This document shows, piece by piece, positions 42,704 through 51,442 of a DNA stretch of 64,000 bases. A program made the translations under genes and the position numbers. Each line of letters opens with the position of its first letter. Positions within the stretch are counted from its first letter, which is position 1. The notes below the pieces were generated by a model. It worked only from the letters and a program-made list of their open reading frames with translations. It was not told where the DNA came from and made no database searches. This stretch comes from Bacteroidota bacterium (GTDB taxonomy: Bacteria; Bacteroidota; Bacteroidia; Chitinophagales; Chitinophagaceae), in the NCBI GenBank assembly GCA_023417815.1, contig JAEZEI010000052.1, positions 308,325 to 372,324 of the forward strand. Reading direction: 5' to 3'.

Positions 42704-44517
42704 TTTTCTTTTTCCTCCCTGTGTAGGGCATCGTAAACGATCCTTGCCCTTGCCTTTCCAATGGTGGTTTCTAACGCCTGAAGGGAGAGGGTCCTTACAT
42801 TCTTCAGGCTTCTGAATTCCTTAAGTAATTGATCTGCAGTATGTTTGCCAATTCCCGGGATCTGTTCCAGTTCATTTTTCAAAGCGCCCTTACTGCGTTT
42901 ATTGCGGTGGAAGGTTATACCAAATCGATGTACTTCATCGCGGATCCTTCTTATTAGCTTTAAAGATTCGCTGTTCCAGGCCAGCCTTACCGGGATAGTG
43001 TCACCAGGGTAGAATATTTCCTCCTGGCTTTTGGCAAGCCCGATCACGGTCATTTTTCCCTTTAATCCCAATTGGTTTATACTTTCCATGGCGGAACTTA
43101 ACTGGCCTTTACCGCCATCTATTATTACCAGTTGGGGAAGTGACGCTCCTTCATCTATAAGGCGCTTATACCGGCGAAAAACCACTTCCTTCATAGAAGC
43201 AAAATCATTTATGCCGGTCACGGTTTTAATATTAAAATGGCGATAGTCCTTTTTACTGGGGAGGCCATCCTTGAAGCAAACCATTGCTGAAACCGGGTAG
43301 CTTCCCTGGAAGTTCGAGTTATCAAAGCATTCGATGTGAACAGGTACGTCACGGAGTTGCAGGTCCTCTTTCATCTGGGCCAGGATTTCATCGACCTCAG
43401 CTGCAGACCGCTCCTCCAGCTTAAGAATCTTCCTTGCCTGCAGTTCCTGCTGAAAGTGATTCACGTTTGTTGCAGAAAGATCAAGCAGCTTTTTTTTATC
43501 ACCTCCCTTCGGAACTGTTAGCATGCAGTTTTCTTCAGCGTATTCAATATGGAAGGGAACTACTATCTCTTTTGCTTCGCTGTTGAAGGTTTGCCTTATA
43601 CGGGCTATCGCAAATGCAAGTACTTCTTCTTTGGATTCTTCGAGCTTCTTTTCCAGAGTAAGGGTCTTTGTTTGAACTACACTGCCATTATTTACGGAAA
43701 GATAGTTCACATAGGCAATGTCGCCTTCTTCCAATATGTTGAACACATCAAGGCTGCCCGTATTGATGTTTACCACAGCCGATCGCGCCTGGTATTGCTG
43801 CAGATGCCTGATCTTATCCTGGAGTATGGCAGCTTTCTCAAATTCAAGCGCCTCTGAATGTTTCTGGATCTCTTTCCTGAAATAATTAATCACGGGTGAG
43901 AGATTCCCCCTGATAAGTTGTTTAAGCTGCTCCAGTCCCTCCCTGTAATCATGCTCAGACTGGTATCCTTCACAGGGCCCTTTACAATTTCCAAGGTGGT
44001 ATTCAAGGCAAACCCTGAACTTCTTTTTTTCAATATTTGATTTGGTAAGATTGAGCTTGCAGGTCCTTAATTGTATATTTTGTTTAATGAAATCCAGGAG
44101 GTCACGCACCTTGGCCACTGAAGTGAATGGCCCGAAGTACTGAGATCCGTCCTCGATCTTTCTCCTGGTGAGAAATACCCGTGGGAAAGGTTCATTCTTA
44201 ATGACGATAAAAGGATAGGTCTTATCGTCTTTGAGATTAATGTTGAACAGTGGCTGAAATTCCTTGATCAGCGAATTTTCAAGGAGGAAAGCATCCTGTT
44301 CACTGTTCACGATAGTGAACTCGATCCTTCTTATCCGGTTTACCAGTTCACGCGTTTTGTAATTGGTTGCAGATTTCGAAAAGTAACTGCTGACCCTTTT
44401 CCGAAGATGCTTAGCCTTCCCTACATAAATAAGTTTATTGGAAGCATCATAATATTTATAGATGCCTGGCTGGGTTGGTATTGTTGACGATATGGCCGAA
44501 AACTCCTGTTGGGTCAT
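42691..44517 (-). CDS. uvrC: UvrABC system protein C (excinuclease subunit)
   Basis: Makes the two cuts on either side of a DNA lesion after UvrA and UvrB. It has 608 residues. The GIY-YIG nuclease at the N-terminus reads QPGIYKYYDASNKLIYVGKAKHLRKRVSSYF (split: PGIYKYYD and YVGKAKHLRKR). The UVR motif near 200-235, the RNase H-like nuclease and a helix-hairpin-helix end with LEQIPGIGKHTADQLLKEF are all present. It follows a lipoprotein gene by 1 base. Confidence 0.95.
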   Translation of the reverse strand: MTQQEFSAISSTIPTQPGIYKYYDASNKLIYVGKAKHLRKRVSSYFSKSATNYKTRELVNRIRRIEFTIVNSEQDAFLLENSLIKEFQPLFNINLKDDKTYPFIVIKNEPFPRVFLTRRKIEDGSQYFGPFTSVAKVRDLLDFIKQNIQLRTCKLNLTKSNIEKKKFRVCLEYHLGNCKGPCEGYQSEHDYREGLEQLKQLIRGNLSPVINYFRKEIQKHSEALEFEKAAILQDKIRHLQQYQARSAVVNINTGSLDVFNILEEGDIAYVNYLSVNNGSVVQTKTLTLEKKLEESKEEVLAFAIARIRQTFNSEAKEIVVPFHIEYAEENCMLTVPKGGDKKKLLDLSATNVNHFQQELQARKILKLEERSAAEVDEILAQMKEDLQLRDVPVHIECFDNSNFQGSYPVSAMVCFKDGLPSKKDYRHFNIKTVTGINDFASMKEVVFRRYKRLIDEGASLPQLVIIDGGKGQLSSAMESINQLGLKGKMTVIGLAKSQEEIFYPGDTIPVRLAWNSESLKLIRRIRDEVHRFGITFHRNKRSKGALKNELEQIPGIGKHTADQLLKEFRSLKNVRTLSLQALETTIGKARARIVYDALHREEKEKGPG

Positions 44518-44518
44518 T

Positions 44519-45091
44519 TTAGAAATCCCAGATTATTTCCTTTTCTTCTTTTACCATTGATGTGCCGGAAGAGTCTTCCAGGGTAACTATCCTGGCTCTT
44601 TTATCGCTTTGCCAGGTTAATTGGGTTGATCCTTTATTTTTTTCTGTGACCATATAGATACGCTGCACCTTTCCGTTTTCAGGATTCACATATACATCCC
44701 ACCTCCGGAGTGAAATACTGTCCGGCAGTTTTTTCTTCGGCATGTAGCTGAATGTAAATGCATTTATTGTCTGGTCAAGAAAGCGGGTTTCTTCAAAAAG
44801 GGGCAATAGGTTGGTTGAGTCGATCGTTGGTTCGAGGAAGGGCTGAAGTTGTTTCTCCGTTTCCTCTAATGACAGCCATGCCGAATCTTTTTTTCCATCC
44901 CTGGTTATATACATTAACGGAGTAACCGCTGCCTGTTTCAGGTCAATGATCTGACCTTTCAGGTAGGAAGTTACCGGGAAGAACTTCTTGTTCCCTGGAA
45001 GTTGGTCATCCGGCACATCGCTGGGTTCGGTGAGATCGCAGGATGACAGGTATAATAATAGTATGGAAAGCTTCAGGTAACGCATTCCCAA
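44519..45091 (-). CDS. Putative lipoprotein, function unknown
   Basis: A 190-residue protein with a lipoprotein signal: LLLYLSSCDL places a Cys near residue 18, fitting a lipobox. The remainder, with repeated acidic/aromatic segments and DVYVNPENGKVQRIYMV, looks like a soluble periplasmic or surface domain, but I recognise no family. The start is ATG at 45091 or at 45085. It is cotranscribed with uvrC (1-base gap) although no functional link is apparent. Confidence 0.72.
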   Translation of the reverse strand: MGMRYLKLSILLLYLSSCDLTEPSDVPDDQLPGNKKFFPVTSYLKGQIIDLKQAAVTPLMYITRDGKKDSAWLSLEETEKQLQPFLEPTIDSTNLLPLFEETRFLDQTINAFTFSYMPKKKLPDSISLRRWDVYVNPENGKVQRIYMVTEKNKGSTQLTWQSDKRARIVTLEDSSGTSMVKEEKEIIWDF

Positions 45092-45146
45092 AAATACTGA
45101 AATAGAATTCTGGTATGGAAATCCTACAGTTAAGACAATAAAAAAA

Positions 45147-45163
45147 CGAAGGCCATGCCTTCG
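45147..45163 (-). terminator. Terminator of the barrel-hybrid gene
   Basis: A 7-bp stem, CGAAGGC / GCCTTCG, with a CAT loop. On the minus strand it continues into a T-run (complement of the A-run 45139-45146), 23 bases after the stop at 45186. Confidence 0.8.
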
Positions 45164-45185
45164 CTTTTAAAGTTTTTACAGGGAA

Positions 45186-46553
45186 TTAAAAATTTGTAGT
45201 AACACCAAGCTTCAACCCGATGTTATATAGCTTTTCAGTGTAATTATACTGGTTGCTGTAGGTTGAAAGGAACTGGTAACGCACCTGCGGACCTGCATTC
45301 AGCGTAACCCCGTTTCGGGTTTTGAAACTGATAAAGGTCTCAACCGATCCATTTATATTGAAGCGCCGCAGCAGGTTATTGTCATTAACATAGTGATTCA
45401 TATCTGAAGAGAGAAGGTATGCATTACCATTGGTGATAAGGGTTGGCTGAATGGACGCGCCGGCGTACCACTGAATGTTCTTTTTGCCGGCTATACGATA
45501 ATCAGCACCAACAGGCACTGATAATTGAAGCGTATAATTATCGAGCACAGTGGAATACAGCCCCGGTGTATTTGCCAAAACAGTTGCATAAGGCTGGTAG
45601 GTTGGCTGGTCCGATCCCAGACTGTTCAATGTTAGCGTTGCAGTGCTTGGGTGATTAAGTTCATAAGCCCTTATCCTGTAGTTTGTAAAGTTGAATTGCA
45701 AGCCTGCCTTTAACCTCAGATTCCTGGAATACCGTACCAGTGCATTTGCACCCACTTCAAAGTTCATTGCAAGGTCGTGATTCACATTTTCATGCACCGG
45801 GGCTTCAGGATTGGCAACCAGTGAAGCAGCCGCTACAGGTACAGCATCTTTTCTTTTAAGTGAACGGAAACCAAAGGAGGGAGTGCCGTATAGCTGGTAA
45901 GATACATTCTTCCATTTGCTGCTCCTGGATTTTTTATTGTAGAAGATATCTTCCTGCATCCATTTATTGGGATCTTCATCATCTTCCTGTAGATCTTTGA
46001 CCGAAGTAAGATCCTTTATTTTCAATGCTGTTTTTGTTTCGTTGAATTCATCAGCTCCTGGCTCCAAAGAAATGCCTTGTTGTTTTTCTTCAAAGAAGCT
46101 GGTGACTGAAGGAGATACCATGATCGATGAAGAGGCTCCTTCTGAATATGCGTTTATAACCTGGCTTGCCAATGTAAGGGCTGGCTGGCTTGCTGTACTC
46201 TGGATCCTTTCACCTGGTGTTTCACCAATAGATATTGCAGGAACCGGGGATGCTGTATAAAATGGTACATCATTCACCCCACCCGAAACAGAAGTTGCGG
46301 TAACTAAATCTGGGGTGGCAGGTAAATTGCCTTCTGCAATTTTTTTGGCAAAAGGTTTCTGCACATGGTAACCTGAGATATAAAGCAATGAAACGATAAA
46401 GAGCAGTAATACGGAAGCTGATGGCCATTTCCGTGAGGGATGGATATCATTATAAATGCTATGCCATACCTTCCGGTTGGGGTACATCCTGAATTCATCT
46501 GTTGTTTCGCGCAACAGTTGTTCAAAGCTGTCTGTGTAAAATTTTTGTTCCAT
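45186..46553 (-). CDS. Envelope-spanning protein: cytoplasmic segment, inner-membrane helix and outer-membrane barrel
   Basis: 455 residues from the ATG at 46553. The N-terminal part (about 1-45, with FEQLLRETTDEFRMYPNRKV) is soluble and has no signal peptide. One membrane helix follows (about 46-66, ASVLLLFIVSLLYISGY), then a disordered periplasmic stretch (about 70-215) and a C-terminal porin-like barrel of alternating aromatic strands, ending with phenylalanine. It begins 30 bases after an ECF sigma gene on the same strand. The layout suggests a signal transducer linking the outer membrane to the cytoplasm, with the N-terminal part perhaps holding the sigma factor (inference). A TTG start at 46562 is also in frame. 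Confidence 0.72.
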   Translation of the reverse strand: MEQKFYTDSFEQLLRETTDEFRMYPNRKVWHSIYNDIHPSRKWPSASVLLLFIVSLLYISGYHVQKPFAKKIAEGNLPATPDLVTATSVSGGVNDVPFYTASPVPAISIGETPGERIQSTASQPALTLASQVINAYSEGASSSIMVSPSVTSFFEEKQQGISLEPGADEFNETKTALKIKDLTSVKDLQEDDEDPNKWMQEDIFYNKKSRSSKWKNVSYQLYGTPSFGFRSLKRKDAVPVAAASLVANPEAPVHENVNHDLAMNFEVGANALVRYSRNLRLKAGLQFNFTNYRIRAYELNHPSTATLTLNSLGSDQPTYQPYATVLANTPGLYSTVLDNYTLQLSVPVGADYRIAGKKNIQWYAGASIQPTLITNGNAYLLSSDMNHYVNDNNLLRRFNINGSVETFISFKTRNGVTLNAGPQVRYQFLSTYSNQYNYTEKLYNIGLKLGVTTNF

Positions 46554-46583
46554 CGTGCACAAGTTCTTGTTTCGTGTGGTAAG

Positions 46584-47153
46584 CTATTTTGATCCTGCAT
46601 TGCCGTACAACCTTGGCTTTTGCATGATGTTCTTTTTTATGAGAATATCTTCCAACATTGCCCTCGCCCGTGTGTATTGGCTACGGCTGGTGCTTTCTTC
46701 TATATCAAGCATCTGGGCAATTTCCCGGTGACTAAATCCTTCAATAGCATAAAGGTTCAGTACAGTGCGATATCCTAATGGCAACAGCCTGATGCTTTCC
46801 ACAACCTGTTTCGCCTGCATGATCGAAGGGATCATGTCTTCCTTTACATGTACCGAGGTGGCGTGAATGATATCCACGCTCTCAGAAAATTTCTTATTCT
46901 TTTTAAGGCTGTTTATGCAGGTATGAACAATTATCCGCCTGATCCATCCTTCGAGAGATCCATCACCTCTGAATTGATGAAGCTGGGTAAATACTTTAAT
47001 GAAACCTTCCTGCAGCATGTCTTCCGCATCTTCCCTGTTCCGTCCAAAACGGTAACATACGCCAAGCATTCTTGGGCTGAAACGGTTATATAATGCTTCC
47101 TGCGCAGCAGCATTGTGCTTAATGCTGCCTGCAAGCATTTGCTCTTCGGTCAT
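46584..47153 (-). CDS. ECF-type RNA polymerase sigma factor
   Basis: A 189-residue sigma factor of the extracytoplasmic-function group. Region 2 is visible in YNRFSPRMLGVCYRFGRNREDAEDMLQEGFIKVF (residues about 20-53) and region 4 in YRTVLNLYAIEGFSHREIAQMLDIEE (about 128-153), the -35 recognition helix-turn-helix. No separate anti-sigma (FecR-type) gene is adjacent; the hybrid barrel protein follows by 30 bases and may serve as its partner. Such sigma factors switch on envelope or uptake genes in response to signals. Confidence 0.9.
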   Translation of the reverse strand: MTEEQMLAGSIKHNAAAQEALYNRFSPRMLGVCYRFGRNREDAEDMLQEGFIKVFTQLHQFRGDGSLEGWIRRIIVHTCINSLKKNKKFSESVDIIHATSVHVKEDMIPSIMQAKQVVESIRLLPLGYRTVLNLYAIEGFSHREIAQMLDIEESTSRSQYTRARAMLEDILIKKNIMQKPRLYGNAGSK

Positions 47154-47235
47154 AAAGCATAGGGTTTATTCCCTTAAATTTAGACAAAAGGTTGTGAAAA
47201 ACCGCTGCTTGGAGAGGCGCCGGGAAATTTTAACA

Positions 47236-47733
47236 CTATTGTTTCCGCACCAGGCTGTCAGCAGGATATATACTGGCCATCAGGGATCTCTGGTTCCTGG
47301 CCCAGTTGACCAGGATATTCTTTTCCGCAGCGGACAGCAAGGCATTGCGGTGGATCAGCGTATAGGATTCGAGAGGCATCTTGCCATCTTCCACCTCCTC
47401 AATTATTTCTTCCAGCTTTCGGTACTGCCGCCTTGGAGAATAAGTTCCGAACTCGGAGAAATTAAGTTCTTTTTTTCCTTCATCAATATGGTCACCCATC
47501 CACCACGATATGGGTTGTATGTTGGTGTACCATGGATATTTGGTGTTATTGCTATGGCAGTCGTAGCAGCTCACTGCAAGAATATCCTGAACTTCCACGC
47601 TTGTTTTGTGTGAAACGGAGATGTCATTTTCAGAAGTATGATTTGATATGTTCTTTTTAGGGCGGGGAACAAACTGGACGGCAATGAAAAGGATAAAAAC
47701 AGTCCAGAAAAGAGCTTTAAAAAAACGTTTCAT
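47236..47733 (-). CDS. Haem-binding domain protein (CXXCH cytochrome-like)
   Basis: A 165-residue protein with an N-terminal membrane anchor or signal (about 5-22, FKALFWTVFILFIAVQF). A c-type haem attachment site, CYDCH, has Cys56, Cys59 and His60, followed by YPWYTNIQPISWW and a region ending in ILVNWARNQ. The pattern fits the haem-binding domain family of Bacteroidota; electron transfer or sensing in the periplasm is likely, but its partner is unknown. It starts at the base directly after the gpmI stop codon, so it is cotranscribed. Confidence 0.85.
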   Translation of the reverse strand: MKRFFKALFWTVFILFIAVQFVPRPKKNISNHTSENDISVSHKTSVEVQDILAVSCYDCHSNNTKYPWYTNIQPISWWMGDHIDEGKKELNFSEFGTYSPRRQYRKLEEIIEEVEDGKMPLESYTLIHRNALLSAAEKNILVNWARNQRSLMASIYPADSLVRKQ

Positions 47734-49245
47734 TTATATCAGGGAGTTTCCGGTCATTTCCGCCGGTACGGGAATATTAAGCAAGTTTAAAATGGTGGGT
47801 GCAATGTCGCCCAATTTACCTGTCCTGACCGTTCCATTGAAATCAGGGTGGATGATGAACAATGGAACCGGGTTCAGGGTATGAGCAGTATTAGGGGAAC
47901 CATCAGCGTTTATCTCGTAGTCTGCATTTCCATGATCTGCAGTCAGGACAACACTATAGCCCTTTGAAAGTGCCGCGTTGATCACTCTTTCCACGCACCG
48001 GTCTACTGTTTCAACCGCCTTCACAACGGCATTCCAAACCCCTGTATGGCCTACCATATCCGCATTTGCAAAGTTCAGGCAGATAAAGTCCGGTTCTTCA
48101 TTCTCAATTTCAGCAACAACAGCATCAGTAAGAGGAATTGCGCTCATCTCCGGTTGAAGGTCGTAAGTGGCTACCTTGGGAGAGGGGATCATAATACGTT
48201 TTTCTCCTGGAAAGGGCTCCTCGCGTCCCCCGCTGAAAAAGAAACTTACATGCGGATATTTCTCAGTTTCCGCAATGCGCAACTGGGTTTTGCCATGCCT
48301 GCTTAATACCTCTCCAAGTGTATTTTCAAGGTTATCCTTTGTGAACAATGGTTTTACATTCTTATAGGTCTCATCATATTCGGTCATGGTATAATAACCA
48401 ATATTCAGAGCATTCATACCAAGATCAGGCATGTTTACCTGGGTTAGCACTTCGGTGATCTCCCTGCACCTGTCGGTGCGAAAATTAAAGCAGATCACTG
48501 TATCTCCCTCCCTGATACAAGGTTCAGGGATAAGGCTATTCACCATAGGTTCCAGGAATTCATCAGTAACACCCTGGTCATAACTTTCCTGTATGGCGGT
48601 TAAAAGATCATTATGGCGGTTCCCCGTTCCGTGAACCATAGCATCATATGCTTTCCTGATACGCTCCCAGCGTTTATCCCTGTCCATTGCATAATATCTA
48701 CCTGTTACCGTCGCAAGCGCCCCGGTGGTTTTCAGCATGTGTTGCTGCAGCCTTGTAAGGTAACCATAACCGCTTTTCGGATCTGTGTCGCGCCCGTCGG
48801 TAAATGCATGAACCAATACATCTGTAATTCCCTTTTTACTGCCTATGGTTAATAGTGCCTCCAGGTGCGAAATATGAGAATGCACACCTCCATCACTTAC
48901 TAATCCTACCAGGTGCAGCCTTTTCTTATGGTGTAGAGCGTTTTCAAGTGCTTCATTCAGAACAGGATTTGACTCCATTTCACCCGTTCTTATCGCCACG
49001 TTTATTCTTTCCAGCTCCTGGTAAACAATCCTACCTGCGCCAATATTAAGATGACCAACCTCGCTGTTACCCATCTGACCTTCCGGAAGACCCACTTCAG
49101 GACCACATGTAATTAATGTAGAATTAGGATATTTTTTATAAAGTCCATCGATAAATGGCGTATCAGCTTTCAGAATCGCATCACTTTCAGGGACATTTCC
49201 CAATCCCCATCCATCCATGATCACCAGGGCAACTTTTTTATTCAT
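47734..49245 (-). CDS. gpmI: Phosphoglycerate mutase, 2,3-bisphosphoglycerate-independent
   Basis: Interconverts 3- and 2-phosphoglycerate in glycolysis with two manganese ions. It has 503 residues. The phosphorylated serine is Ser61 in GNSEVGHLNIGAGR. The N-terminal metal site is LVIMDGWGLG, and metal ligands near the C-terminus are seen in NFANADMVGHTG and TADHGNADYE. Upstream of the ATG at 49245 is an intergenic gap of 126 bases shared with a divergent DUF4783 gene. Confidence 0.96.
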   Translation of the reverse strand: MNKKVALVIMDGWGLGNVPESDAILKADTPFIDGLYKKYPNSTLITCGPEVGLPEGQMGNSEVGHLNIGAGRIVYQELERINVAIRTGEMESNPVLNEALENALHHKKRLHLVGLVSDGGVHSHISHLEALLTIGSKKGITDVLVHAFTDGRDTDPKSGYGYLTRLQQHMLKTTGALATVTGRYYAMDRDKRWERIRKAYDAMVHGTGNRHNDLLTAIQESYDQGVTDEFLEPMVNSLIPEPCIREGDTVICFNFRTDRCREITEVLTQVNMPDLGMNALNIGYYTMTEYDETYKNVKPLFTKDNLENTLGEVLSRHGKTQLRIAETEKYPHVSFFFSGGREEPFPGEKRIMIPSPKVATYDLQPEMSAIPLTDAVVAEIENEEPDFICLNFANADMVGHTGVWNAVVKAVETVDRCVERVINAALSKGYSVVLTADHGNADYEINADGSPNTAHTLNPVPLFIIHPDFNGTVRTGKLGDIAPTILNLLNIPVPAEMTGNSLI

Positions 49246-49371
49246 ATTGCAAATTACTCATTTGCAGCGTACAGGGTTTTGTTGTTGTCCGCATATTGTA
49301 ATAAATTGCCAAAACAACAACTCCAATGCCCGTTGGCATACTTTTAGACCAATGGGGTGCAAAAGCATCTT

Positions 49372-49749
49372 ATGAAAAGAATCTTTACACTGCTTGCCTT
49401 GTCGGCTTTTTTGGTTTCCTTCACTCTCCCCGGCCTCGATGATGTGGTTAAGGCGTTAAAGGTTGGAAATGCTTCCCAGGTGGCACGTTATTTCGACCAG
49501 ATGGTGGAAATAACCCTGCCCGATAAACGGAACAGTTACAGCAAAAGCCAGGCAGAAATGATCCTGAAGGATTTCTTCAGCAATAACCCGATCAAATCTT
49601 TTGATATAATCCATAAAGGTGAGAATGCCGGGGCAGAATATTGTATTGGAACCCTTGTTACGCGTAATGCAACTTACAGAACCACTGTATTCATGAAGCA
49701 CAAAGGTTCAAAGCAAACTTTGCAGGAAATAAGATTTGAGAACAGGTAA
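49372..49749 (+). CDS. DUF4783 exported protein
   Basis: A 125-residue protein with a signal peptide (about 1-20, LLALSAFLVSF). The mature part has an NTF2-like alpha/beta layout, with DVVKALKVGNASQVARYFDQMVEITL and KSQAEMILKDFFSNNPIKSFDI, matching the DUF4783 family of Bacteroidota. It might bind a small ligand, but function is unknown. An upstream GTG at 49357 is in frame; the ATG at 49372 (MKRIFTLLAL) begins the signal peptide. Confidence 0.85.
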   Translation: MKRIFTLLALSAFLVSFTLPGLDDVVKALKVGNASQVARYFDQMVEITLPDKRNSYSKSQAEMILKDFFSNNPIKSFDIIHKGENAGAEYCIGTLVTRNATYRTTVFMKHKGSKQTLQEIRFENR

Positions 49750-49774
49750 AAACTTTCATGGCTATACTTTGATC

Positions 49775-49797
49775 AACCCTCCTTTTGGAGGGTTTTT
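49775..49797 (+). terminator. Terminator of the DUF4783 gene
   Basis: An 8-bp stem, AACCCTCC / GGAGGGTT, with a TTTT loop and a T-run. It lies 26 bases after the stop codon and 20 bases before nadC. Confidence 0.85.
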
Positions 49798-49816
49798 CTT
49801 TCCTTAGCTTTGCTGA

Positions 49817-50665
49817 ATGGACAGGCAAAAATTGCAGAAATTAATCACCGATGCTTTAAATGAAGACATTGGTGATGGCGATCATTCCACATTAAGTTGC
49901 ATTCCTGCCGATACCAAGGGCAGGGCAGTTCTCAGGGTTAAACAAAACGGAATTATTGCAGGCATTGATGTAGCAGAAGCGATCTTCAGGGAAGCAGAAC
50001 CCGGGATATCCTTCGAAAGGATAATGAATGATGGCGACGCAATGAAGATCGGCGACGAGGCATTCGAGGTATCAGGTAAGGTGCATACCATTCTAAAATG
50101 TGAAAGACTGGTTCTGAACAGCATGCAGCGTATGAGTGGGATTGCTACGCTAACACGGAAGTACACCAGCAGGCTGGAAGGGTATAGATCCAGGTTGCTT
50201 GATACCCGAAAGACCACACCAAACTTCAGGTTACTGGAAAAGGAAGCTGTCAGGATCGGGGGTGCAGTTAATCATCGTTTTGGCCTGTATGATATGATCA
50301 TGCTCAAGGATAATCACATTGATTATTGCGGTGGTATAACCAGGGCGATCGAGATGGCCTGGAACTATGTTCAGGAGAAACAGCCTGGCCTTAAGATAGA
50401 AGTGGAGACCCGTTCGCTGGATGATGTGAAGGAAGTAATTAAGGTTGGCAAAGTAGACAGGATAATGCTGGATAATTTTTCGCCGGAAAATGTTAAGGAA
50501 GCCGTGACCCTCATTAACGAAAGGTTTGAAACGGAGGCAAGTGGAGGGATCAATCTTGATAATATTGAAGCTTATGCTGCCACCGGTGTGCAGTTCATAT
50601 CAAGCGGCAGCATCATACACCAGGCGGTAAGCCTTGATCTTAGTTTAAAAGCCATTGTATTATGA
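49817..50665 (+). CDS. nadC: Nicotinate-nucleotide diphosphorylase (carboxylating)
   Basis: Converts quinolinate to nicotinate mononucleotide with PRPP in de novo NAD synthesis. It has 282 residues. ALNEDIGDGDHST near the start and the PRPP/quinolinate-binding LLDTRKTTPNFRLLEKEAVRIGG and HRFGLYDMIMLKDNHI match NadC closely; the end has ASGGINLDNIEAYAATGV. Its stop overlaps the yciH start (ATGA). nadE lies about 2 kb downstream; nadA and nadB are not in the window. Confidence 0.96.
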   Translation: MDRQKLQKLITDALNEDIGDGDHSTLSCIPADTKGRAVLRVKQNGIIAGIDVAEAIFREAEPGISFERIMNDGDAMKIGDEAFEVSGKVHTILKCERLVLNSMQRMSGIATLTRKYTSRLEGYRSRLLDTRKTTPNFRLLEKEAVRIGGAVNHRFGLYDMIMLKDNHIDYCGGITRAIEMAWNYVQEKQPGLKIEVETRSLDDVKEVIKVGKVDRIMLDNFSPENVKEAVTLINERFETEASGGINLDNIEAYAATGVQFISSGSIIHQAVSLDLSLKAIVL

Positions 50666-50976
50666 AGAAGAAGAATACCGGAGGAATAGTTTATTCAACG
50701 GATGCGAGCTTTCAGTTCAATGAACCTGAACCGGAAGAAACTCCTTCGCCTGCATCCCAGGTATTGCGTGTTCGCTTTGAAACAAAACACAGGGGAGGCA
50801 AGGCTGTGACGGTTGTTGATGGTTTCAAAGGTGACGGTAATCCTGTTGCGAAACAACTGAAAACGCATTGCGGAACCGGGGGCTCTTTCAAGGATGGCCA
50901 GGTACTGGTTCAGGGTAACCACCGGGAGAAGGTGATCCAATGGCTAAGAAAGAACGGGTACACGAATGTTAAATAA
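50662..50976 (+). CDS. yciH: SUI1/YciH-like translation factor
   Basis: A 104-residue eIF1-like protein. The SUI1 fold is seen in RVRFETKHRGGKAVTVVDGFKGDG, then QLKTHCGTGGSFKDGQVLVQG and HREKVIQWLRKNGY. Bacterial members help check initiation fidelity on the 30S subunit, though this is not firmly established for every member. It overlaps nadC by 4 bases and is probably cotranscribed with it and perhaps with apaG. Confidence 0.88.
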   Translation: MKKKNTGGIVYSTDASFQFNEPEPEETPSPASQVLRVRFETKHRGGKAVTVVDGFKGDGNPVAKQLKTHCGTGGSFKDGQVLVQGNHREKVIQWLRKNGYTNVK

Positions 50977-51055
50977 TAAACATTGTTCACACCACGTTAA
51001 TAACACAGGCAACCTCTCTTTTAAATTTGAGGTATATTACATTAAACACTTTCCT

Positions 51056-51442
51056 ATGATTTCTATGGTTTCAGGCGGTGTACAGGTAACCGTGGAAACA
51101 TATTATCAACCTGAATACAGCAATCCTATTAATAACGAATTCATGTTCGCTTACAGGATCACCATTGAGAACCGGAATGAATTCGCAGTTAAGCTGATAA
51201 GCCGGCACTGGAAAATATTTGACAGTAACGGGGACTTCCGTGAAGTTCAGGGAGAAGGGGTAGTTGGTGTGCAACCGCTTATTGAACCCGGGGAAGCATA
51301 CCAGTATATCAGTGGTTGTAACCTGAAAACTGAAATGGGCCGCATGCATGGTGAATACCTGATGGAAAATTTTTTAACCCACCGTGCATTCAATGTCAGT
51401 ATCCCTGCTTTTGAAATGCATGCACCGCTTAAGATGAATTAA
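51056..51442 (+). CDS. apaG: ApaG family protein
   Basis: A 128-residue protein with the ApaG beta-sandwich (fibronectin-like) fold. VTVETYYQPEYS at the start, FAYRITIENRNEFAVKLISRHW and FREVQGEGVVGVQPLIEPGEAYQYISGC are characteristic. ApaG binds Co/Mg and is linked to metal homeostasis and stress in other bacteria, but its exact reaction is unclear. The start at 51056 gives the normal ApaG length; the frame is open from 50966. Its stop codon shares TTAA with the converging gldB. Confidence 0.9.
   Translation: MISMVSGGVQVTVETYYQPEYSNPINNEFMFAYRITIENRNEFAVKLISRHWKIFDSNGDFREVQGEGVVGVQPLIEPGEAYQYISGCNLKTEMGRMHGEYLMENFLTHRAFNVSIPAFEMHAPLKMN

Noticed and set aside
42291..42815. Short plus-strand open frames in the gldN-uvrC gap
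   Set aside because: Their sequences are repeat-derived or low complexity, with no family resemblance.
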